Shown here: in pieces, positions 21,903-32,890 of the stretch
Numbering within the stretch: the stretch's first letter is position 1
How the letters are laid out: each line of letters opens with the position of its first letter
Assembly (NCBI GenBank): GCA_034440575.1
Contig: JAOTOL010001642.1
Location: forward strand, 2,730,501 to 2,794,500
DNA from: Imbricaverruca yamaguchii
Lineage: Eukaryota; Arthropoda; Thecostraca; Neoverrucidae
Length of the DNA: 64,000 bases
Direction: 5' to 3'
Program-made: the position numbers and the translations under genes
Notes under the pieces: generated by a model
Databases searched by the model: none
What the model saw: the letters and a program-made list of their open reading frames with translations, nothing else
What the model was told of the DNA's origin: nothing

Positions 21903-22885
21903 ATTCTATTTATGGGTATTTCGCCGAGGGAAACAACACGACTTCAAGATGGTAACCTCCCATGGAAGTAACACGAGCGTCTTTCTATTCGCGCGTAATT
22001 CCTCATTTGCTTAGCATTTTAAGTTCTCCGCTCGCTATCGACTTGTTGAACACCGGCGCTTCAGCTTATCAGGCGGCAGTGCCAATGAAGTCTGTGGCGC
22101 TAGCCTGATAGATGCTTCGTACGAATACGGCAAAATACATAGGTAGAGAGCGCTGGGGCAGCCCGAACCCTTTCTCTCTGCTGTCTGTCGAAACAAACTG
22201 GTCAACACACATATTACTGCACTTGATTTTTGTACATCACACCCATCTTTGATTACCACGTCTGAACAAAGGGATTTAATTTTGCTTACATGCGGAGTGG
22301 AACTTCCTGTCACCTCAGGAAGTCCTGAACTCTCAGTCATCTCGGTTCCCCAACCTGAGCTAGCGCGACTGGCCTACCTGTGCATGGTCGTGCACCAGAC
22401 CATAGGCATTCCTTCAGGGCGACTAACCAGCTATGCGTAGTGAGGTGGATGATGTCAGTTGTCGAATGGTTGGAATATTTTCCTGCACACTTTGCTCGCC
22501 TTGTCATTTTGTGCCCAATGGAATAAGCATAGGCATCGAAGTAACGTTGCAGGTGAAATGCAAATGAATGTCATAAAGCTAGTGAAAATGAAGGCCTAAC
22601 GGCAACAATATTGCACGTTCAGTGTAATGATCATATCAAAACATTGGGGTGCCCAAATCTGTAAAATGTACAATGAATGTCTTAAAGGTAGAGGACGGTT
22701 CCTTTTGTTGGTTAGCCTAGTTGCGGATAAGGATTGCTTGGCATCCTTACGCAAACAAATAAGCAAAGAAAAGATACTATTATTATTTAAAGACGACTAA
22801 GAAAGAGAAAAAAGGTGCGCGGTTTCAGTTAACATTGGATGTATTGTTTCCCATGTTACTTTTCGCTTCGTGTTTGCTTAGCCTG
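21903..22885. other. No gene recognised
   Basis: Unique-looking DNA with short uninformative open frames. It may include the body of the SINE whose head lies at 21827-21902, but no second copy is available for comparison. Confidence 0.4.
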
Positions 22886-22896
22886 CGTATTTGGAA

Positions 22897-22953
22897 ATGG
22901 GTGCAAAATGACCCTAGATGTCGACGCGCCCCTAAACTCTAATCCACCACCTA
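22897..22953 (+). mobile_element. 57-bp TSD-flanked tail element
   Basis: Insert from ATGGGTGCAAAATGACCC to CTAATCCACCACCT, flanked by a perfect 11-base direct repeat CGTATTTGGAA (22886-22896 and 22954-22964). Nearly identical in start, length and sequence to 57383-57441. Confidence 0.85.
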
Positions 22954-23124
22954 CGTATTTGGAAGTACTTTTTTCTTCCCATCAAAAATCCTAGACCTGA
23001 CAGTCGGCTCAAAACGTGATTTCATGTGTAAGCCCGTGCTGGTCTATTTCAGGATCCTCTACGGAACTCCCGGACTGGATACTCTCAATCTGACCGGAAT
23101 TGGTGCCGACAAACTGGATAAGCC

Positions 23125-23675
23125 TCCGGTGTGATCCCCCGACTACGGCACGAGGCGTACCTGGTCGTCTGTGGTCCCCCGACCACGGCATTGTGGTCGT
23201 CTGCGTCAGCTGGAACTGCACGCGGCGTGCGTGGTCGTCTGCGTCAGCTGGAACTGCACGCGGCGTACGTGGTCGTCTGTGGTCCCCCGACCACGGCACG
23301 CGGCGTGCGTGGTCGCCTGCGTCAGCTGGAACTGCACGCGGCGTACGTGGTCGTCTGTGGTCCCCCGACCACAGCACGCGGCGTACATGGTCGTCTGTGG
23401 TCCCCCGACTACGGCATTGTGGTCGTCTGCGTCAGCTGGAACTGCACGCGGCGTGCGTGGTCGTCTGCGTCAGCTGGAACTGCACGCGGCGTACGTGGTC
23501 GTCTGTGGTCCCCCGACCACAGCACGCGGCGTACATGGTCGTCTGTGGTCCCCCGACCACAGCCCGCGGCGTGCGTGGTCGTCTGCGTCAGCTGGAACAG
23601 CCCGCGGCGTACGTGGTCGTCTGTGGTCCTCCGACCACGGCACGCGGCGTGCGTGGTCGTCTGCGTCAGCTCGGC
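23125..23675. repeat. Two-unit minisatellite (roughly 36-40 bp units)
   Basis: Two alternating units share the core CGTGGTCGTCTG. One continues TGGTCCCCCGACCACGGCA, the other CGTCAGCTGGAACTGCACG, and both end in CGGCGTACGTGG or a variant. The units occur in irregular order, so the array has a higher-order structure. The open frames are artefacts. Confidence 0.93.
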
Positions 23676-23679
23676 ATGA

Positions 23680-24780
23680 AATGCAATGGTGCGCCATTCA
23701 CCTCTGTGATCCAGACATTGATGGCCAGGAGCATCGCTGTTCCAAACAAAACATTGATGTAGTGTTGCACCGGTAACTGGTGTCAGCCGGACACTATCGT
23801 GGTGTTGTGACCTGCCCTGGTGGCCGGGTAGTAATCTGGTGAGGTGGCAGCAGCAGGTCACCGGTGTCCGGCATCCGGCATGGCAGCGAGTGTGAAGCAA
23901 GGTATCCGGCATTTACCTGTGACTTCTCTTGGTTCTTCAATCGTAAAGCGCATTATTTGCCGTGCTTTCATCTGCATATGTATACGGATTTGTCGTACGA
24001 AATTGTGTATTTTAATGGTGCATTGTTTATACATGCAATTTGTGTCACGTGCCATAATCTAAACAGCATTGCAGCTACGTCTGTATGCTAATCACTTGCT
24101 TCCTTCATGTGGTGCCTGGCAATGAATGCAAGAGTCCATGAATTAGACTCGGAAGATGCTCCTAATATCCATAGCTATATTATAATAGTGCTTGTTTATT
24201 TGATAATAGTGTGCTACGATGTGCATGGGCAATTACTGCGACTATTTCCGTGATACTATCGCATAAATGTACATTACTTTGATCTTGAGTCTGTAGCCAA
24301 CATCCATGAACTGAATGTCACGCTGAGAGGTAGAGATAACGCGCTGAAGGTATCCTAGGTGTATTTATTTATTCATTATTCAACGAGGAATTTCCTACGC
24401 ATAGGCAAAGTCACGTCCTTGCAGCACAAATAGGCCATTTTAAAAGTTTGCAAAGCGAATCATATGAAAGGAAACATAGCGAAGTTACTTGAAATTACTT
24501 CATGCCTAAGAAGGAATTGACAGAGTAGTAAAACGCATACTATGTGTAAACATAAGACGCAATGGGAAGCACATGTGTCTCAAGGTCGAATAGACATCAA
24601 TCACAATGCAAGCGGCAAGTAAAATCACGATGCAACTGGCCACGTGCTACTTGGATACCTAATGTGCGTTAAAACCCCATATTCGTAGATATCCAACCTG
24701 TCATGACATAAATCCACGCCGCGATTCCAGTTCAAGAAGCGCTGGTGGAGCGGCGATATGGAAGCGGAGACCCGACCGTG
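23680..24780. other. No gene recognised
   Basis: AT-richer DNA without recognised coding exons, RNA genes or repeats. Around 23835-23905 the phrases GGTGTCCGGCATCCGGCA and GTATCCGGCAT recur, a weak local repeat. Confidence 0.45.
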
Positions 24781-24784
24781 CCAA

Positions 24785-25150
24785 GCTGATCCGAGTCGTT
24801 GGAATTACCGTGCTGGGCTATATCATAGCATCCAGAGTCCATTTAGTACCAAAGTTCATCAGGTTCAAAGCTCATAACGTCCAAAATGCAAAATGAAGTC
24901 TAAAAGAGTCCAAAATGTCTCTGATAGAGCGGGTCCACTATGTTCAAGGATCATAACGTCTAACGATCTCAACTTCACAACTGGCTTCAGAGGAAGCGTT
25001 CATAACGTCCAAGGTTCATTTAGTAACAAAGTTCATAACGTGCAAAAATAGTTCCTCAATTGTCCGCTAGATGAGCCAGCGAAGCACTGGCGGTGAAATC
25101 GTGCGACTGTGTCTCCGTTTCTGTCAACAGGTGGCAGTGACAAACGTGGC
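24785..25150 (-). repeat. Dispersed repeat family R1, minus-strand copy
   Basis: Read on the minus strand, it begins near CACTGCCACCTGTTGACAG, passes CACGATTTCACCGCCAG and enters a stretch full of CGTTATGAACTTTG-type phrases. It aligns over about 350 bases with 29290-29650 on the plus strand at moderate identity. The family and its mechanism are unknown. Confidence 0.75.
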
Positions 25151-25364
25151 GTGAGGTGCACATTATCGTTCCGTCCACCCGTTCCCCTGCTGAGCCCTGC
25201 CTTCTCCATCGCACACCGCTGTACGTCCGACTTGCCATGTGTGTTATCTCTCGCTGATAACCCACACCACACAAATAAGCGCGCCGGGATGCGTCTTCGG
25301 TCGGTCGGCCGGCTGGCAGCAAAAAAGTCGCGGACTTGCTGACCAACCGACCGGCCGGATCCAT

Positions 25365-25640
25365 TCAGGGGACCGGCCGCGTAGCCATTGCTACCAGTTC
25401 GGTATGATCAGAAAATTTGAGCAGCCTATTCCTCAGCATAACTTCAATATTGTTCACGATAATTATAAATAGAAGAGGGTCTAGAACGGAGTTATGTGGC
25501 GTCCCAATCAGAATTCTTCCATTCAGATTGTTATCCATTTGTCTCCTTAGCAATGTTTCAATCCAACCAATGACTTTCCCATATGTCCCGTGATGCTGAT
25601 GAATGAAATAGGGGACTCTATTTGGAAACCTGCATGGATA
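25365..25640 (-). pseudogene. LINE reverse transcriptase fragment
   Basis: The minus strand reads HGTYGKVIGWIETLLRRQM, then a degenerate PHNSVLDPLLFIIIVNNI and LRNRLLKFSDHTELVAMA. These correspond to the fingers/palm of non-LTR retrotransposon reverse transcriptases (GKVIGWI..., GVPQGSVLGPLLFIIYVNDI..., LLKFADDTKLV). The catalytic FADD has become FSDH, and GVPQGSVLGP is damaged, so this is a dead, short internal fragment. It is neither 5' nor 3' complete. Confidence 0.85.
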
Positions 25641-25670
25641 GGTCTACGGGGTTGAAAATACGATGAAAAC

Positions 25671-25763
25671 CATGACGGCAACTGGTCATCATGTTGATGA
25701 CCAGTTGCCATCATGTGGTCTTTGTTTGAAATCGTAAATTCCTAGTGGTTTAACCACTAGGAA
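25671..25763. repeat. Two adjacent hairpins
   Basis: The first (25671-25715) has 13-bp perfect arms GGCAACTGGTCAT/ATGACCAGTTGCC around CATGTTG, extendable to a 19-bp stem with one mismatch. The second (25739-25763) is TTCCTAGTGGTT/AACCACTAGGAA around one base. They recall the hairpin cluster at 19283-19409 in layout but not in sequence. Confidence 0.85.
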
Positions 25764-26264
25764 CTGCATAATTAGATAAACGCGGAGATTGATTGATATG
25801 TTTCATGGGTCGTTCCGCTAGATGCCGATTGACTATGCCACCATCAGGCAGAGTTCATGAAGCCATGTCTGTGTTCCGACTGTAACGGCTAGACATAGCC
25901 GGATATAACGAGTGGTTTAATGGACGCTAAATGCGGATATTTGTGTGATTGTATTGAGAAAGACTATGTAAGATGATTGCCTGAGCGGCTGTTATTTCAT
26001 TGATGTATATTTTTTTTACTGATAACTATGTCGGAATCCTGACCTCGAACCAACCGCAATGACACAATCGCAAACCGGAGGATGAGGTTTCAGGATCTGC
26101 ATGTGAATATCTCTGCCAGAGGAGTCGGGGATCGGTGGGATAGGCGGAGGGATCACGACGGAACGTACTTAACACAACGAACCTGAATTGAAATCACAAC
26201 AGGAACGAGGAGATGAATATTGCTTTGCTCCAGTATGTCACAATACGTATATGTGAAATCCACT

Positions 26265-26470
26265 CAATCTATTCTTGAGTGTGCTCTTTAAACGAAACAG
26301 AATGAAATTGGCCAAGACTGCTATAGATCCCATACATAAGTTCCATGACAAATCAACAGGTGGAAGGGCCAAAATAACACCCAATATTATATATTTTGAT
26401 GAAGATATTTATGTTGGGTTATCTGATGCGCTGAATCGAGCTGTGCTAATTTTAGAAACATCAGGTAAAC
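26265..26470 (-). repeat. Dispersed repeat family R2, minus-strand copy
   Basis: The minus strand reads AGCACAGCTCGATTCAGCGC, then ATCTTCATCAAAATATATAA and GTGTTATTTTGGCCCTTCCA. About 125 bases match 28095-28225 on the plus strand at roughly 80%. It abuts the end of the decayed transposase fragment next to it and may have interrupted it. Confidence 0.8.
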
Positions 26471-27132
26471 CAGCACACTGCAAACGGTGCACGGTACACC
26501 TGGGCGAATCTCAGTGGAAGCCTGAAGCTGCATCCTGCACCGCAAATGGATAATTTTCAGCGAAATTGCACCGGACAATCACTTCACCCTCCTTGGCAAT
26601 AGTCTTTGCGTAGGTGAGGTAACGACCTTGTTTGTTAGCCACAAAGTGGTGTATCTAGTCAGCTTCACGGTTTGTTGGATCAAAAATATCATGCCTTCCT
26701 CTTTGGTCTAGACTATTTCCATGAGTGTACAACAATGTCTGCTCATTCATTATTTCTACCTAATCTTATAATCCACGTTGTCGTCTGGAGCTGAATCGTC
26801 TTCATTCTCCTCTCTTGATTTGTCTGCGAGGAGCATCCTCAGAAAGCTCACCACACCGTCTTCAGCCGGGCAGTCCTCACAGTTGTGCATCGTGCCATCA
26901 CGGTTTTCTGTGCCACATAGAGCGTGATCGATGTTGTTACGGTATTTGAGACCGGGAAGGCCGAGAGGAGATATGAGCAGTTCTGGGTTTTGATGATAGG
27001 TGCACATGCACACCGAGCGCCTCCCACTACCGCTTGCCAAGACGCAATGCTTCGGACAAAGGCAACACAGGCTAAGAAGCCGGTTCGAGGGTTTTCATGG
27101 TTCTGCTTGTATATATCATATATCACACACAA
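26471..27132 (-). pseudogene. Decayed transposase-like fragment, relative of the 53-54.8 kb gene
   Basis: The minus strand encodes, across frame changes and stops, TGFLACVAFVRSIASWQ, then SVCMCTYHQNPELL, CEDCPAEDGVVSFLRML, and finally NFAENYPFAVQDAASGFH. These match the order of blocks in the gene at 53128-54769 (GFSSFAALQPK, AVCVYTYHQNAKLM, GDFAENYS, VVQDEVQSYYW). The aspartate of GDFAENY is Asn here. The copy is truncated at both ends and has in-frame stops. The two copies differ enough to be separate families or old insertions. Confidence 0.85.
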
Positions 27133-28094
27133 GTTTAAAAAACAAGCCTTTTCTGAACTCTACTTTTGGTTTCATCAGTCTGTCGCACCATGACACAGTC
27201 GGTCTTGTCGAGGCATATACGGCAGATCCGGTCAGACTCATAAAATAGCTTTGCTTTCACATTATCTGCATCCTACACCCTCAGAAATTGTCTTGCTTCA
27301 CAGGCAGCACGGTCACCCAGAGTGAGCAGTGAGCACTGGGTCCCCAAACATGGCGCTAGCTGATGCTTGTGCCCTTCCGGATATTTCACTACATTCGCAG
27401 ATTATATATTTTCGAGATCCAATGAATGCTTGTGCGAATGGTTTCTCGGTGATTATAATATGACTGCTGTGTTGTGGATGCATCTCTCTTATTGTAGTTC
27501 ATCGAAGTGTATAACTTATCAAGTGTCTAGTACCACAAATTGAAATTGAGAAATTGTGCCATTTTTTTCAACCTTTGACACACGAGTACGAATATTTCTG
27601 CAACACAACATTCAAGCTTGCAGAACCAACATTCTCATTCCAGCACGGGCCTTGACATGGAAAGGCTTATATTTCAGTGATATACTGTTGTTAACACATA
27701 TTAAAACAGGCCAAGATACACTGACGCATAAATAGCCATGCATGCTTAATTTAGAGCGGATATGTAAAGTTTTAGGGATATGCCGTTTTTTACTTGCTTG
27801 GAAACATAACATATAGAACTTCAGTTCTGCATTTCTTTAATCGCATTGTAATTGTTCCGAAAGCTAAAGTAGGTCGCGTGTCCCTAGGTCAGGACGTCAC
27901 GTTTAAATAGCCCGTAAAGGAACATAATGAAATATCCAAAAGACGGATGCATCAATGGATTATTGTGAGTTCACCGATCTATACTTTTGCACAATTCGGA
28001 TTGTTCTTTATTTAGCTAAGCAACTTAAAATACACCATTGGTCACATATCACAAATGACCCATGCTATAATAACTCCTTGACCGTTGATCTGTT
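27133..28094. other. No gene recognised
   Basis: AT-rich DNA with short open frames only. The left part may be unrecognisable remains of the transposon whose fragment ends at 27132. Confidence 0.4.
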
Positions 28095-28225
28095 CTTCTA
28101 AGAATGGCACAGCTGGATTCGGCGCATCAGAAAACCTTACACAAATATTTTCATCAAAATATAAAATATTAGGTGATATTTTGGCCCTTTAACTTGTCGA
28201 TTTGTCGTTGAATGGGTCAGCGGTT
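28095..28225 (+). repeat. Dispersed repeat family R2, plus-strand copy
   Basis: GGCACAGCTGGATTCGGCGC is followed by ATTTTCATCAAAATATAAAA and GGTGATATTTTGGCCC. It aligns with the reverse complement of 26265-26470 and lies about 1.6 kb from it. The pair may be terminal or subterminal parts of one element, or independent insertions. Confidence 0.8.
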
Positions 28226-29289
28226 TCTTGGAGAGACCTCGGAACATTTTTTTGCACTTCGCGGACAGGGCAGGAGCGGTTCCAGACCAAACAATAATGG
28301 ATGTCATGTTTTCAAAATGAGTATAAAAGTACACCAATTAACCGTCAAGCCATTGTTGCACGGATGCATTTTATGCAATTCGCATTTTCCACCGATAAAT
28401 GGCGTAAATACAATATAACGACGAGGGGTCGACATAAAAGCACGGCTTGCAAATACGATTAGATAAATAGCATCTTTTGTACCATAAGCGTCACACCTTG
28501 AAGCCTGGATCCGCCCATGGCAATAATATTCTACCAGAGTGAACAAGAACCATTTCATACAGTTTCTAATTGTGTTTTCACCATATCAGGTCGAAATGAG
28601 TCCAGATTTGCTTGCCCTAATTGTGCGTACCTGCATTTGCATGTGTCTTGCAACTCACGTGACAATGTATGTGCATCTTCTTCTAAGCTATTTCTATTAT
28701 GAACATCTTGAGGAAAATAAGAAAACACGAATAAAATGGATTTCCTAACGTTTGTACATGAATAATACATCCCTGGACTCGAATGCAGAGCATGAACCAT
28801 TTAATTTTGCTATGTGTTCACTAAACTGAACTGTGTGCATTCAAACTTATGCCCCACCGCTTGCTACGATGCCCGGCCCGGCGCGTCGGTGAGCCGCACC
28901 CCTCATGGTCAAAGTCCAGAGTTCCGACATTGGGGGTCCGTCCAGGTAGCTGATATGAACTGATAAACAGCGACGCCCCGATACATTCCCCAGCATCCCG
29001 CGGCAGTCTTTACCTTCGCTCGCCAGAGTAAGGTGGCGCTGCTTCGACCGGTAAACACTCTCCCCTATCCTTTTAGAACGGATTTTCCAGCCAAAGGCCC
29101 TCTTTTCGGAGGAAAGGGTGCCCCTCAGCTTACACGAACGTAGCCCTTGCACCCGCTCAGCGAATTTTCCCACCGGAAGCGACCCTCTGAGGAAATGTTT
29201 TCGTCCCCTGGAGGAACTTGAGAAAATTCCAGAATACACACCCGAAAACCACCAGACCACGTTTGGCAGCACATTTGCGAGGTGCTATC

Positions 29290-29650
29290 CAACAATAATC
29301 GCACGCTTCTGCCACCTGTTGATAGCAAGCGGAGATACAGCCACACGATTTCACCGCCCGGGTTCCGCTGTTTCCTCTAGTGGGCAACTTTGGGATTTTT
29401 GGAACAATTGGATGAATAATTTTTCGACGTTATGAACTTTGGTACTAAAGGAACCTCGGATGTTATGAACTATCCCTCTGAAGCTAGTTATAGAGGTTGT
29501 GATCGTTGGGCGTTATGAACTTTGGACATTGTGAACGCACCCTTTCCGGGACATTTTTTACTATTTGGACTTTGGTTCGCACTTTGGACTTTATGATCCT
29601 TGGACGTTGTGAGCTTTGGACATTATAAATTCTCTCCACCGTGTTGATCT
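29290..29650 (+). repeat. Dispersed repeat family R1, plus-strand copy
   Basis: Starts around AATAATCGCACGCTTCTGCC, passes CACGATTTCACCGCCCGG and continues into repeated GTTATGAACTTTGG phrases. It is the inverted partner of 24785-25150. The internal GTTATGAACTTTGGAC motif recurs about every 25-60 bases. Confidence 0.75.
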
Positions 29651-29856
29651 GAGTTTTCAGGGTCACCAGAATGGTTTCGAGTGCAAGTTGAAGGGGCCGC
29701 CAAGTAAAGGAAGACAACCGAAGAAGAACAAACACAGCATATAACAAGAACAAAGTACGACAAGACTATATTTTCTGCTTCAAAATGTTCTAGAGAGGCA
29801 GAACATCAAAATCTTTAAGGCCAAATAGCGAATTTAAGAGTGTTCTACCAATGCCG

Positions 29857-30100
29857 CCTCGGTAACTCAGTTGGTTAGAGCGTAAGCCTGCACTGGTCTC
29901 CCCTGTCCAGGCTACACAGGGTTCGAGTCGCTTCGCACGCTCGCGTTTAGTTCCCGGCTGGAAGGGTCAGTTGGCAGCTGGCCCGATAAGACCGGGAATG
30001 AGCTGCCGGGCGACAGTGTCGGTACATTGCCGGCACATTAAACTTTCAGTCAAAATTCTGCCGATGAACTGGAGTTCATTGATCGGTTGGTGTGACCAGG
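29857..30100 (+). mobile_element. tRNA-derived SINE (head plus body)
   Basis: GGTAACTCAGTTGGTTAGAG contains an A box (29863-29874), and GGGTTCGAGTC (29919-29929) is a good B box at tRNA-like spacing, so an internal RNA polymerase III promoter is present. The body runs on through TCGGTACATTGCCGGCACAT. No acceptor stem or CCA-ready end forms, so this is a SINE and not a tRNA gene. The 3' end is not defined. Confidence 0.7.
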
Positions 30101-30379
30101 GTTCACGCAACAAGGTCTGCTTAGCAATGGGACCCTGGTTCATAAGGTCACCTCAGCAAGAACATGGATTACATCTTGTAATGAGTTGTGGGAAAGCGTT
30201 GGTGAGTTCCCGGAACGAGCATGAAGCAGACACCAAATGAGGATGTGGAGGACCTCGACCGATTAGCACTGCATGGAACTTCGAAACTGTCGAAATGACA
30301 CAGGCGTATTCGATAACACTAGCATAACATGCTAATGCTTTGCATTCGTCATGAAAACATACACCTTTTCAGCTTGGTC

Positions 30380-30567
30380 CTAATGATTGCACAATTCACT
30401 TCAGGTGCCACGGGGATGATTGTGATTTTACGACACACCCAGTAGGTGAAGCCATACGGCGCCGCATGTCTCTCATCCTGGCAGGAAGGGCAGACATCGC
30501 CGGGAATCGAACCCCGTACCTCTGGTATGCCAGACGCTCAACTTAGCCGCTGAGCCACCGACGCACC
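30380..30567 (-). mobile_element. tRNA-derived SINE, minus strand
   Basis: On the minus strand GGTGGCTCAGCGGCTAAG (A box) is followed by GGGGTTCGATTCCCGG (B box, 30500-30515), both close to consensus. The body then runs through GATGAGAGACATGCGGCG. This is the best preserved Pol III promoter in the window. The 3' boundary is a guess. Confidence 0.75.
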
Positions 30568-30569
30568 CT

Positions 30570-31650
30570 GAGCCGGCGACACATGAGGGTTATCGCGAAC
30601 GACTTATACTTTTGTGGGCTCTATTTCAGTCCACGCCCTGCGTCACAAGACGATCAAGGTCGCCTGCCGGCAATGATCCAACAGGAGGACCGGTAATTAT
30701 TCAGAACATGTTCACGTCATCAGCATACATTTAGGACCCATATCGTTTATTTCGTGCGTAGTCATTAATTAAGGGAGCCAACAGCAATCCAGCCAAATGT
30801 ACACCTTCCTGGATTCTACAAGTTGCAGCTTCCAGTCCGATGTCTTGTCGCTCACGATGACCTTCCATAACTTGCCGCAGCAGGGATTTGGGAGGAACCA
30901 GTTTAGAGCGGATTCTTGTATATGCAGGAATACATGTCAACTTCAGCGACACTATTCGTCTTGCACTGGCCTCCTGGTACAGCATCGCGTAGGTGGTGGA
31001 CATTGTGGGCTACCGCCGTTCCCGTCTTCTTCACCGGACTGAAGCCGTCACCGGAGATTGAGCTGGGCGACTGCGAAGAAGTGCTGCACGCCGATGCAGC
31101 TGCGATCAGGAGATGACCAAGTCCAGTGGCGCGGCTCCAGCACGGGTGTGTTCGATGCTCGCACCGGACTGCCATATCGACGAAGATCAGCGTTCCGCAC
31201 TATTCCGGTGGCAGCATCCTCGCATGCCAGCCGGACGGATACCAGTTCAAGACTGGGGTAGCATTTCTCCACCTGGTGGCAACCAGTGTGCCCTGACCAC
31301 ATGGAATGCTGGGGACAGAGCGCACAGAATTGAGATTCTTGGGATAAGGTCGGAGGAGCACGAACATATCACGGTGGGAATAGCAGAGAAGAGTGGGGGG
31401 TGGAGCATTGGCTGAAACAATGGAACTGGCATTTGACACCTTCTGATTCAGGGCCATCAAAAATGGTCCTGAAAGTTATCTCAAGTTATGTTTATAATTG
31501 CTGGAAGTTTAAGTTATGGCCCATTTCTGTGGTAACTATGTTATCGGCCACAAGGATAAGCAGAAGTAAATTCAATGGACGTATACGTATTATTTTGCAT
31601 AAACTTCTGCATTGGCATTCGTGCTATGCATCAGAAATGGCTGTATAATG
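30570..31650. other. No gene recognised
   Basis: Several open frames of 60-100 codons overlap on both strands around 30900-31460, but none shows a known domain or splice support. A decayed mobile element is possible. Confidence 0.4.
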
Positions 31651-31654
31651 TGTT

Positions 31655-31880
31655 GTATTAGAGTAAACGTGCTGGAGGTTTCTCGTGGTGTAAACGTAGC
31701 ATGCTGGAGGTACCTTTGTTTTGTAAAAGTAATGTGCTGGAGGTATCTTTGTAGTGTAGTAGTAACGTGTTTGAGGAAACTTTGTGATGGAAATGATGGA
31801 AAAGTTCTGTGCTGAGGCTTCTTTCTTTGTGGTTTAAAAGTAATGTGCTGGAGGTTTCATTGTGGTGTAAAAGTGACGTG
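31655..31880. repeat. Degenerate repeat of about 30-40 bp
   Basis: Copies of GTGCTGGAGGTTTC plus (T)GTGGTGTAAAAGTAA occur about seven times with drift. Several copies contain GGAG/GTATCT or GGAG/GTACCT, which look like weak splice donors. Confidence 0.8.
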
Positions 31881-32890
31881 CGACCAGGCGACCACCAAGG
31901 TGTGCGATTCTTTTGGCAGCAGGGACGACAGGTCATGTGAATGTTGTGAACTACAAAACAATTAATACTGTTGGAGAACTCAGATATGAGATATAAGATA
32001 CTGAGATATAAGATACTCAGATATCAGATACTCAGATATTCAAGTTAGGCGCAGACATGGCCTACTTCCTAAAAAAAGAGATCAGTCTGAAATGACGACA
32101 ATTAAGATTTATATGGCTGGTGTGGTGGTCGCTAAACACTAAATAAGTTCACTTTCAGGCTCCCGGGAGAAAGTTGTCGCTGGACCAGTGGACACGATAG
32201 ACAGGTCGGTTTCTGGGGTGTTCCCACCATGTCCGCCAAAGTGACCGGGGCAGCGATCACTAAGGTATGCCAGAGATGCTTCGTCCAAGATTGTGTCAAG
32301 CTGGGAGACACGTGTTGGCGCAAATGGAGCTCGGCACTGACGAAGGTGAGCTTTAAAATTCCTCAGGACTAGACAGGGGTGAATAATTTAACCAAAAAAG
32401 TGGCGGAGGGATGAAAAGGAACCTTGCAACTACGGGGAGAGGGGGATTACAGCGGTATTGCAGCACTATCAAGCTGTACTATCTCTACCACGCCAGATAT
32501 GCGACCTCAATTGTTGGTCAGGGAATTTTGGTGATGCAAGATGACAGTAGAAACGCATAGAGTCGTTCCGTCCTGACGGTGCTCAAAGGGAACGTCACGA
32601 CGGCAGAGGAAACAGCCTGGAACGTTAGCAGTATAAAGATATCACCCGAGGCACTGCATGTCCCGGTTGACGGCGATTCATGGTGTACGTTTCATAACAT
32701 ATTTTCTACATTCTGCCCAGTCGGACAATCGGCCCGCTGAATTCCACTGGAGAACACATTCACTGTTCAGACCAGAAATTTGCTTTCATGATTCCGTCCG
32801 GCCCGTCGCGTTCTGGCACCACGCACCGGGGGGGGGAGGTAGACTGCGGCTGGCTGTTTTCACCGGTCGGTGGGCCAGCCGGGACCGAAG
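31881..32890. other. No gene recognised
   Basis: Contains a short AGATACTCAGATAT-type direct repeat (31980-32040) and a copy fragment of the 7199-type repeat near 32172. There is a run of nine Gs near 32831. No coding exon is supported. Confidence 0.4.

Noticed and set aside
23100..23912. Open frames of up to 220 codons on both strands
   Set aside because: They follow a GC-rich minisatellite and read its unit in every frame.
29857..29935. Functional tRNA gene
   Set aside because: A and B boxes are good, but the 5' and 3' ends do not pair as an acceptor stem and the sequence runs on as a SINE body.
30484..30567. Functional tRNA gene on the minus strand
   Set aside because: The Pol III boxes are near consensus, but no acceptor stem forms and it continues into a repeat body.
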